A DNA stretch of 47,695 bases, taken from positions 192,086 to 239,780 of the forward strand of contig DEXG01000008.1 in assembly GCA_002364005.1 (NCBI GenBank). Reading direction: 5' to 3'. The notes beneath the pieces were generated by a model. It saw only the letters and a list, made by a program, of their open reading frames with translations, ran no database searches and was not told the DNA's origin. A program made the position numbers and the translations under genes. Source of the DNA: Phycisphaerales bacterium UBA3190 (GTDB lineage Bacteria; Planctomycetota; Phycisphaerae; Phycisphaerales; UBA1924). Below, piece after piece: positions 41,749 to 47,695 of this stretch; positions within the stretch are counted from its first letter, which is position 1, and every line of letters begins with the position of its first letter.

Positions 41749-43104
41749 TTACACCAGCAACGACGCGGGTGATTCAAGCAGCTGCTTGACCGTGTTGAGG
41801 TACGCAGCGGCCATCGCCCCATCGATGATGCGATGGTCGCTGGAGATCGTCATGGACATTTCGTGCCCGACAACGAGTTCCGGCGTCCCGTCCTCGTCGT
41901 ACTCGACGAAGGGCTTCTCGATCGAACGACCGACGGCGAGGATCGCGGCGTTGGGCGGGTTGACGATCGCGGTGAAATGATCCACCCCGAACATGCCCAG
42001 GTTGCTGATGGTGAAGGTCGAGCCCGTCAGCTCCTGTGGGCTCAGTCCCTTGTCGCGGGCCTTCTTGGCCAGACGCTTGGTCTCGCTGCTGATCTGACGC
42101 AGACCGATCTGGTCGGCGTTGTTGATCGTTGCAACGACCAGCCCGCCGCCCTTCTCCTCCGGGAGCGCCACGGCAACGCCGATGTTCACATGCCCGTGCA
42201 GATCGATCGAGGGCCCCTGCGGGTTCCAGCTCGAGTTGACGAACGGGTGCTGGTGCATCGCGATCGCACACGCACGCACGAGGAAGTCGTTGACCGAGAG
42301 CTTCACGCCCTGCGTGCTCAACTGCTCGTTGAGTTCTTCACGCAGCATCATCAGCGAATCCATGCGGGCGCTGATGGTGACCTGGTAGTGGGGGATGGTG
42401 GTCTTGGACTCGACCAGACGCTTGGCGATCGTCGCACGCATGTTGTTGAGCGCGACATTGCGTGATTCGAGCGTCGCGCCAACGGCGGGCATCGGTGCGG
42501 GTGCGGGAGCCGAGGCGGCAGCCGGCGTGGCCTGCTGGGGTGCGGCAGTGGGTGCCGCGGTCCCGTTGCCGATCACGGCTTCGACATCCTTCTTGACGAT
42601 GCGGCCCGAGGGGCCCGAGCCGTTGATCGTGCCGAGGTTGATGTTGTGCTCTTCAGCGATCTTGCGTGCCAGTGGCGAAGCGAAGACGCGATCGGTCGAC
42701 TCGCTGCCCGAAGCCGGCGGCTCGGCAACGGCGGTCGTTCCGCCGGAGCTGCTGGGGGCTGGGGTGTCACTGCCCGACTGGGCGGCGCTGGTGTCGGCGG
42801 TTGAAGCCGCGCCAGAGGAGCTGGCAGTCGAACTGGCCGACTTGGCGGCTTCCTCGGCCGACTCGCCATCTTCAGCGAGCACGACGATGGTCTCGCCCAC
42901 ATTGATCGTCTGGCCCTCATCGATCGACAGGGCCGCGACGGTGCCCTCGTCGAACGCCTCGAGTTCCATGGTCGCTTTGTCGGTCTCGATGTCCGCGATG
43001 ACATCGCCCGGGGAGACGCTGTCGCCCTGTTTGACATGCCATTTGACAACGGTGCCTTGTTCCATGGTGTCTGAGAGGCGGGGCATGGTGATGCTGATGG
43101 CCAT
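41749..43104 (-). CDS. pdhC: Dihydrolipoamide acetyltransferase, pyruvate dehydrogenase E2
   Basis: 451 residues. One lipoyl domain (1-80; lipoyl Lys near 43 in IETDKATMELEAF), a Ser/Ala/Pro linker, a peripheral-subunit-binding domain (FASPLARKIAEEHNIN to GRIVKKDVEAV), another Ala/Pro linker, and the catalytic domain (from about 220) ending in ISSDHRIIDGAMAA with the HxxxDG active-site motif. It transfers acetyl groups to CoA in the complex core. The substrate (pyruvate rather than branched-chain) is inferred from the E1 genes nearby. ATG 43104 follows CCGGAGAC; an upstream in-frame start (43128) lacks family similarity. The E3 gene is not in the window. Confidence 0.92.
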   Translation of the reverse strand: MAISITMPRLSDTMEQGTVVKWHVKQGDSVSPGDVIADIETDKATMELEAFDEGTVAALSIDEGQTINVGETIVVLAEDGESAEEAAKSASSTASSSGAASTADTSAAQSGSDTPAPSSSGGTTAVAEPPASGSESTDRVFASPLARKIAEEHNINLGTINGSGPSGRIVKKDVEAVIGNGTAAPTAAPQQATPAAASAPAPAPMPAVGATLESRNVALNNMRATIAKRLVESKTTIPHYQVTISARMDSLMMLREELNEQLSTQGVKLSVNDFLVRACAIAMHQHPFVNSSWNPQGPSIDLHGHVNIGVAVALPEEKGGGLVVATINNADQIGLRQISSETKRLAKKARDKGLSPQELTGSTFTISNLGMFGVDHFTAIVNPPNAAILAVGRSIEKPFVEYDEDGTPELVVGHEMSMTISSDHRIIDGAMAAAYLNTVKQLLESPASLLV

Positions 43105-43173
43105 CGTTGCGTCTCCGGTTCGTATCAATGTGGCGGGTCGATCTTCGAGCCGCCCGGTTTCAGTCGTTGTGTG

Positions 43174-44154
43174 TCAGATCCATTTTATCATGCGAAGCAC
43201 ACCGAGTGTGACCGCCGAGAGGGTGAGCATGCTCAATGTCGTGATCAGAAAGCCCGAGGTGCTGGCGGCCAAGGGGATTCCACCCACATTCATGCCCAGC
43301 ATGCCCGTGAGCACGCTCAGCGGCAGGCAGACGCCCGCCAGCACCGTCAGCACATACACACGCTGATTGAGCTGGTCGGCACGCTGGGACACGATCTCGT
43401 CGCGGGTGACCGCGGCTCGCGACTCGATCGCCGCCAGCTCCTCCACGATGCGCGCCAGCTGGTCGCGGGTGACCTGCACCTCCGCCCGGGCGGCCTTGGA
43501 TTCGGTGAGCTGCTTGCTCGAACTGAGTGTCAACGCGGCATCGTACAAGGGGGTCAGGTAGCGGTGCAGCCCCATTGCCCGAAGACGCAGCGGGGAGAGC
43601 GTCGAGATGTCAGCAGTGGGCAAGTCGTCGTCGATCACGCTGTCGCGGATCTCATCGATCTGCTCGCCAAGCTCCTGCACCACCGGAGCCAGCAGCTCGG
43701 TCATCTGCGAGAACAGTTGCACCAGCACCTCCGACGCCGATTTGGGCGGATGATCGGTCGAGAAACGCAACGCGATCGCCTCGGCCGATCGCATGCGGCG
43801 CTTGACCACCGTGATGATGCGGCTGGGCTCCAGCCAGACCCGGATGGATTTCATGTCCTCGGGCACGCTGGTCGGGTCGAGGTTGACCCCGCGACCGATG
43901 AACATCAGCCCCTGCTCGGTCTGCACGCAGCGCGGGCGGGCGTGGTCCGCGACCAGCGCCTTGGCCTCGGCGATCGGGATGCCCGATTCCTCAACCACCC
44001 AGCGCCGAACATCGCTGCTCGTCTGGGCCAGGTGCAACCATCGCCAGCCACCACCCACCGATGGCGCGTAGGCATCATCAAGCTCATGCCCCCCGCCGTC
44101 GACCGCGAAGAGCACGCCCTTGGGTGCGAGCTGGGGATCGGTGAGCATGGGCAT
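43174..44154 (-). CDS. zntB: CorA/ZntB-family metal transporter
   Basis: 326 residues. A cytoplasmic alpha/beta domain (GGWRWLHLAQTSSDVRRWV, VEESGIPIAEAKALVADHAR) and a long helix lead to two C-terminal TM helices. The loop after the first is GMLGMNVGGIPLA: GMN with VGGIP is typical of ZntB more than of CorA. CorA-type channels are pentamers moving Mg, Co or Zn. The start ATG 44154 overlaps the pdhB stop by one base (TGATG), so it is translated with the dehydrogenase genes. A link between metal supply and the thiamine-Mg enzyme is speculation. The symbol rests on the loop signature only. Confidence 0.83.
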   Translation of the reverse strand: MPMLTDPQLAPKGVLFAVDGGGHELDDAYAPSVGGGWRWLHLAQTSSDVRRWVVEESGIPIAEAKALVADHARPRCVQTEQGLMFIGRGVNLDPTSVPEDMKSIRVWLEPSRIITVVKRRMRSAEAIALRFSTDHPPKSASEVLVQLFSQMTELLAPVVQELGEQIDEIRDSVIDDDLPTADISTLSPLRLRAMGLHRYLTPLYDAALTLSSSKQLTESKAARAEVQVTRDQLARIVEELAAIESRAAVTRDEIVSQRADQLNQRVYVLTVLAGVCLPLSVLTGMLGMNVGGIPLAASTSGFLITTLSMLTLSAVTLGVLRMIKWI

Positions 44155-45236
44155 CAGCGGACGCCGACCATCGCTTTCACGGCCGCGTAGATGCGGTCGG
44201 GGTTGGGCAGGTAGTTGTACTCGAGTCCCTTGGCGTAGGGTGTCGGGACATCCTCGGTGTTCAGGCGCTGGGGCGGGGCGTCGAGCCAGTCGAAGCAGCG
44301 TTCACAGATCTGGGTGACAACCTCAGAAGCGATCGACGCGAAGGGCCACGACTGATCGACGACGAGCACCTTGTTGGTCACCTTGACACGCTCGATGATC
44401 GACTCGATGTCCAGCGGGCGGATGGTGCGCATGTCGAGCACATCGACCTCGATGCCCTCCTCGCTGAGCTTCTCGGCGGCTTCGAGGCAGAAGTTCACGG
44501 GGCGGCCGAAGCTCACCAGCGTGATCGCGTCGCCCTCACGGGCAAGGCGGGCACGACCGAAGGGGATGTAGTACTCCTCCTCGGGGACATGGGCCTTGTC
44601 GCCGAGCATGCGCTCTGATTCAAGGAAGAACACCGGGTCCGGGTCGTTGATCGCGGTCTTGAGCAGGCCCTTGGCGTCGTAGGGGTTGCTGGGGATCGCC
44701 ATCTTGAGCCCGGGGACATTGGCGTAGAGCGCTTCGACACACCAGCTGTGGGTCGAGGCCAGCTGCCCGCCCGCGCCGTCGTTGCCTCGGAAGACGATGG
44801 GGCAGCCGAACTGACCGCCGCTCATGTAGAGCATCTTGGGCGCGTTGTTGAGGATCGGGTCAGCAGCAACGAAGCTGAACGACCAGCTCATGAACTCGAC
44901 GATCGGTCGCAGCCCCATCATGGCCGCGGAGATCGCCATGCCGGCGAACCCGTTCTCGCTGATGGGGGTGTCGATGATGCGTTCCTCGCCGAACTCTTCG
45001 AGCATGCCCTGGCTGATTTTGTAGGCCCCGCTGTACTGGGCGACCTCTTCACCGAGCAGGAACACCCGCTTGTCCTTGCGCATCTCTTCGCTCATGGCTT
45101 CGCGCAACGCTTCGCGGTACTGGATGATGCGATCACCATCGCGCGAGGGCAGCTCGCTCTCGGCGACAAAGTCGGGGAGCGCGGGGTTGTCCACGGCAGG
45201 GTGGATCTCGGTCTCAATCATGGGCAGTGTGGTCAT
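44154..45236 (-). CDS. pdhB: Pyruvate dehydrogenase E1 component, beta subunit
   Basis: 360 residues with an N-terminal extension of about 35 residues. Landmarks: REALREAMSEEMRKDKRVFLLGEEVAQY, GAYKISQGMLEEFGEERIIDTPISENGFAGMAISAA, PIVEFMSWSF, FRGNDGAGGQLASTHS, and the C-terminal transketolase-like part (VDVLDMRTIRPLDIES, VLVVDQSWPF). With the alpha subunit it decarboxylates pyruvate on thiamine diphosphate. It is separated from pdhA by three unrelated genes, which is unusual since the two are normally adjacent. Confidence 0.93.
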   Translation of the reverse strand: MTTLPMIETEIHPAVDNPALPDFVAESELPSRDGDRIIQYREALREAMSEEMRKDKRVFLLGEEVAQYSGAYKISQGMLEEFGEERIIDTPISENGFAGMAISAAMMGLRPIVEFMSWSFSFVAADPILNNAPKMLYMSGGQFGCPIVFRGNDGAGGQLASTHSWCVEALYANVPGLKMAIPSNPYDAKGLLKTAINDPDPVFFLESERMLGDKAHVPEEEYYIPFGRARLAREGDAITLVSFGRPVNFCLEAAEKLSEEGIEVDVLDMRTIRPLDIESIIERVKVTNKVLVVDQSWPFASIASEVVTQICERCFDWLDAPPQRLNTEDVPTPYAKGLEYNYLPNPDRIYAAVKAMVGVR

Positions 45237-45263
45237 GGTGTATTCTCGTATACTTTTGATTGC

Positions 45264-45635
45264 TCAATCGTCTTTGTCTTCTGGCAGTGGTGGCATCAGC
45301 GGGGTGATGAGCCGCATCATGCTCGGGATATAGATCGTTGCGGTCTCCCAAACAATGACCTCGTCAATGGTGTCATATCCGTGAACGATGCGATTCCGGA
45401 TCGCACGGGCCTTATGCCACGGAATCTCGTCGTGTTGCTCTCTGAAAGCGCTGCTAAGGTTTCCGATTGCTTCGCCGATGACATTGATCTTCCAGAATAC
45501 GGCGTCCTTGAGCTGCTGATCTTCGCAGAACTGCTCAAAGTCCACCACATCGAGGTAGGTCGCGAGTTGCTCGCAGGCACGCTTGATGTGCCAGAGATAG
45601 ACCGCGTTATTGGTCTTGGGTTCGTCATGCGGCAT
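45264..45635 (-). CDS. hepT: HepT-like HEPN toxin (DUF86)
   Basis: 123 residues. The HEPN RNase motif R-X4-H-x-Y is present as RNRIVHGYD (Arg80, His85, Tyr87). Other family parts: VYLWHIKRACEQLATYL and KINVIGEAIGNLSSAFRE. HepT toxins are blocked when the partner MntA adds AMP to the motif Tyr. ATG 45635 lies within the end of mntA (11-bp overlap) and follows AGGAGG. It is placed between mntA and pdhB. All active-site residues are intact, so the pair may be functional. Confidence 0.88.
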   Translation of the reverse strand: MPHDEPKTNNAVYLWHIKRACEQLATYLDVVDFEQFCEDQQLKDAVFWKINVIGEAIGNLSSAFREQHDEIPWHKARAIRNRIVHGYDTIDEVIVWETATIYIPSMMRLITPLMPPLPEDKDD

Positions 45636-45927
45636 AGATCCTCCTGCTTGTTTTGAGGATCTCGTGCCGGAGGAATGGGTTCTCGAGGCGTTTCTTGTTG
45701 ACCAGATCGACTTGGCGATTGAAAAAAGCCTCGAAATCATCCTGCATCGCAAGGTACTCGTCGATCCCCGGGCGGTGATCGTCCTCGAACACCAGCAGCA
45801 CATCCACATCCGAATCCGGCCCGAAGTCATCGCGCAGGGCCGAACCGAAGAGCGACAGCTCCTTGATCCGGTGGCGTTCGCAGAGTTCTGCGAGCGCCTT
45901 TTCGTCGATGGTCAGCTTCTCGGTCAT
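45625..45927 (-). CDS. mntA: MntA-like nucleotidyltransferase antitoxin
   Basis: 100 residues, minimal nucleotidyltransferase. The signature GSALRDDFGPDSDVDVLLVF gives GS (28-29) and D-x-D (40, 42). A third acidic residue may be the Asp in RQVDLVNKKRLENP. In the HepT/MntA system this protein adds AMP to HepT and neutralises it. It overlaps hepT by 11 bp and starts in an ATGA overlap with the small TM gene upstream, so expression is tied to the pdh transcript. Confidence 0.88.
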   Translation of the reverse strand: MTEKLTIDEKALAELCERHRIKELSLFGSALRDDFGPDSDVDVLLVFEDDHRPGIDEYLAMQDDFEAFFNRQVDLVNKKRLENPFLRHEILKTSRRIYAA

Positions 45928-46106
45928 CTTGGATTCGTGTGGTCAGCGAAGAGTTCGTCGTGAATGACAGTCGGTGGTTCACCCGTCTGCGGGCGTGTTC
46001 GTTTCGTGGTCTCGCCCGAGCGGAGCACGAGCAGGATGACGATGCGCCCCAGCAGCAGCAGGGCAAAGGCGAAGCTCAACAGGATGAGCGGGCCGAGGGT
46101 GTTCAT
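45924..46106 (-). CDS. 60-residue single-pass membrane protein
   Basis: A TM helix fills residues 4-28 (LGPLILLSFAFALLLLGRIVILLV); the rest is polar (RSGETTKRTRPQTGEPPT). No family recognised. It starts 4 bp after the pdhA stop and its own stop overlaps the mntA start (ATGA). Tight packing on both sides argues it is a real gene and part of the pdh transcript, perhaps joined to the toxin-antitoxin unit. Confidence 0.55.
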   Translation of the reverse strand: MNTLGPLILLSFAFALLLLGRIVILLVLRSGETTKRTRPQTGEPPTVIHDELFADHTNPR

Positions 46107-46110
46107 CGCT

Positions 46111-47265
46111 TCACATCAACGGGTTCTTCGTCCCATGGCTGTAGGTCGCCGTGGGGGAGAGGTTCTTCTCGGGGTTGGCGTAGACATCGGTGAACAGCTC
46201 GTCGTCCTCGGGGGCCGGGGCAGCTTCAGCGGCGTCGATGGCGGCTCGCACGATGTCGCGGATGTCCTTCTGCATTGACTTCCAGTCACCCTCGCTCAGC
46301 CAGCCCTTGTCCATCAGGTCGCTCACCAGCTTGGCGATCGAGTCCTTGTCCTTGTACTGGTCGACCTCTTCCTTGGTCCGGTACTTCTGCGGGTCGCTCA
46401 TCGAGTGGCCCTGGTAGCGGTAGGTCTTGAGGTCGATGAACGCGGGGCGTGACTCCTCGCGGCACTGATCGACGATGGGCCTGAACTCGTTGTAGATGTT
46501 CATGATGTCGAGCCCATCAATCTTCGTGGTGAGCATCCCGTAGCCCTTGGCCCGATCGGTCAGGTTCTCGGCATTGGCGGTGTGGCGGTTGATCGCCGTG
46601 CCCATCGAGTAGCCGTTGTTCTCGAGGATGTAGATGACCGGGAGCCCCCAGAGCGCCGCGATGTTCTGGGCCTCGTGGAAGGCGCCCTGATCGAGTGCGC
46701 CGTCGCCCATGTAGCAGAGGGTGACCTTCTTCTTGGCCTCGGTGCCCTGCAGGGTCTTGCCGAGGACCTCGTGCTCATACTTGGTGGCAAAGGCGAAGCC
46801 CGCACCCATCGGGGTCTGTGCAGACACGATGCCGTGCCCGCCGAAGAGCCAGTTCTTGCGATCGAACATGTGCATCGAGCCGCCCTTGCCTTTGGCGCAG
46901 CCGGTGACCTTGCCAAACATCTCGGCCATGCACGCCTCGGGCGTCATGCCGCGTGCCAGCGCGTGCCCGTGGTCGCGGTAGGCGGTGATGACGGGGTCGT
47001 CGCTGTTGACACAACCAATGGTTCCGACGGCACACGCTTCCTGCCCGGTGTAGATATGACAGAAGCCACCGATCTTGGCCTGCTGGTAGGCCTGCATCGT
47101 GCGGTTCTCGAACTCACGAATGAGCTGCATGTCGTAGAGCCACTTGAGCAGGGTCTCTTTGGGCAGTTCGCTCGCGTTCTTGGCGCTGGGTGCGAGCCCG
47201 GCGTTTTGGGAATCTGCTTTCGCGGTCGTCATGGTCTGCTCGCTTTGGGCGGGTGCCTGCGTCAT
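46111..47265 (-). CDS. pdhA: Pyruvate dehydrogenase E1 component, alpha subunit
   Basis: 384 residues. Landmarks: LLKWLYDMQLIREFENR, HIYTGQEACAVG, AYRDHGHALARGM, GCAKGKGGSMHMFD, the thiamine-diphosphate motif GDGALDQGAFHEAQNIAALW followed by ILENNGYSMGTAINRHTA, the phosphorylation-loop-like YRYQGHSMSDP and YRTKEEVD. It forms the heterotetrameric E1 with pdhB. The first 30 residues are a low-complexity extension; ATG 47265 has AGGAA upstream, and a second ATG lies at codon 12. First gene of the cluster running leftward. Confidence 0.95.
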   Translation of the reverse strand: MTQAPAQSEQTMTTAKADSQNAGLAPSAKNASELPKETLLKWLYDMQLIREFENRTMQAYQQAKIGGFCHIYTGQEACAVGTIGCVNSDDPVITAYRDHGHALARGMTPEACMAEMFGKVTGCAKGKGGSMHMFDRKNWLFGGHGIVSAQTPMGAGFAFATKYEHEVLGKTLQGTEAKKKVTLCYMGDGALDQGAFHEAQNIAALWGLPVIYILENNGYSMGTAINRHTANAENLTDRAKGYGMLTTKIDGLDIMNIYNEFRPIVDQCREESRPAFIDLKTYRYQGHSMSDPQKYRTKEEVDQYKDKDSIAKLVSDLMDKGWLSEGDWKSMQKDIRDIVRAAIDAAEAAPAPEDDELFTDVYANPEKNLSPTATYSHGTKNPLM

Positions 47266-47454
47266 GGGGCGGTTCCTGAGGATTGAACGGCTTCGGATCG
47301 TGCGATCTCAGCAATGCTCGACGGCTGATGCCGAGCACACCGGTACCAGTCGGGGAATGACCCGATTCTGGCTCGCGTGCAGTATAGGGGCTTTATGCGT
47401 ATGCCGCGAGATCTCCAGCCAAGTTTGAGAGCACGCAAAGGGCCCTCAGCGATG

Positions 47455-47481
47455 AAAAAACACGCCCGTGGGGGCGTGTTT
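47455..47481 (-). terminator. Terminator of the gene at the right edge
   Basis: AAACACGCCC and GGGCGTGTTT around GTGG (47458-47481), with A6 on the left, which reads as T6 on the minus strand. It ends the truncated gene at 47516-47695 and isolates it from pdhA. Confidence 0.85.
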
Positions 47482-47515
47482 CGGGGGGTGTGAAGATGGG
47501 GGGGCTGCGGTCGGG

Positions 47516-47695
47516 TCAGTCCGACATCGCGGCTTTTTCGCTGCTGCTCCGGGTCTGCGACTTGAGCAGCACCAGGGCGGTATTGACCTGCAGGTCGGTG
47601 CCGTCGGTGATCAGCGTGTTGGGGTCAGGACGCTCGGCGTCCTGGATGATGTTCCCATTCTCGTCGAGGGGGAGCACATCGGCGTCACGACGCAG
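47516..47695 (-). CDS. C-terminal 59 residues of an unidentified protein (partial)
   Basis: The frame is open from the window edge to TGA at 47516-47518. It reads LRRDADVLPLDENG at the start of the visible part, NTLITDGTDLQVNTALVLLK in the middle and SQTRSSSEKAAMSD at the end. A terminator follows. The repeated Asp and short beta-like pattern is not enough to name a family. The reading frame is supported by the terminator placement and lack of stops only. Confidence 0.5.
   Translation of the reverse strand: MRRDADVLPLDENGNIIQDAERPDPNTLITDGTDLQVNTALVLLKSQTRSSSEKAAMSD

Overview
The window comes from a GC-rich planctomycete, most likely of the class Phycisphaerae. The signs are many small secreted proteins with a PEP-CTERM-like tail whose Glu is replaced (PAP, PVP or PLP, then a hydrophobic stretch and a run of Arg), TPR-sulfotransferase fusion paralogs, zinc-ribbon and TM small proteins, and REP-type hairpins that read as TGFQPV and DGLEARPT when translated. 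No rRNA, tRNA, CRISPR array or integrase was found.

Layout. 1-3891: a tandem run of seven secreted PEP-CTERM-like paralogs (the first cut by the window edge) ending at a terminator. 3967-6956: a palindromic operator, a PadR regulator translationally coupled to a large membrane protein, then dihydrofolate reductase. 7151-8702: two more copies of the PEP-CTERM-like family, each with its own leader and terminator. 8865-13746: a META-domain lipoprotein, a membrane protein, adenine phosphoribosyltransferase and a one-chain glycine decarboxylase P-protein. 13774-14508: an AT-richer HEPN-like orphan. 14543-24279: a small asparaginase, four TPR-sulfotransferase paralogs in two pairs (one with a decayed PAPS loop), a DinB/YfiT-like protein, a lipoprotein and L-aspartate oxidase. 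24349-31147: an OmpH/Skp-like chaperone, an M29 aminopeptidase, a zinc-ribbon protein and a shortened division cluster (rsmH, LysM protein, FtsL-like protein, FtsI-type PBP). 31339-33010: two related secreted proteins of a second PEP-CTERM-like family. 33064-37979: valS and a coupled lipoprotein protease. 38066-41745: a TPR protein, release factor 2 with its programmed frameshift, and small membrane proteins. 41749-47265: pyruvate dehydrogenase E1 alpha, E1 beta and E2 with a ZntB-like transporter and a MntA/HepT toxin-antitoxin pair inside the cluster. A truncated gene ends the window.

The most striking object is valS. Its reading frame (1289 residues from the chosen start, against roughly 900 usual) holds two in-frame insertions bounded by inverted REP-like hairpins. 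One (35982-36540) contains a REP-associated Y1 transposase (RAYT) domain with HVH and a candidate catalytic Tyr. No ATG, GTG or TTG precedes that domain in its own frame, so it appears to be made only as part of valyl-tRNA synthetase. The other (35307-35384) is a bare hairpin pair, as expected of a non-autonomous relative. The synthetase signature motifs (HLGH, KMSKS) and the C-terminal coiled coil are intact around the insertions.

Two further themes recur. Many first-in-transcript genes have a TAnnnT box 5-6 nt before the start codon and no Shine-Dalgarno, which suggests leaderless transcription. Many genes inside operons are coupled by ATGA or TGATG overlaps.
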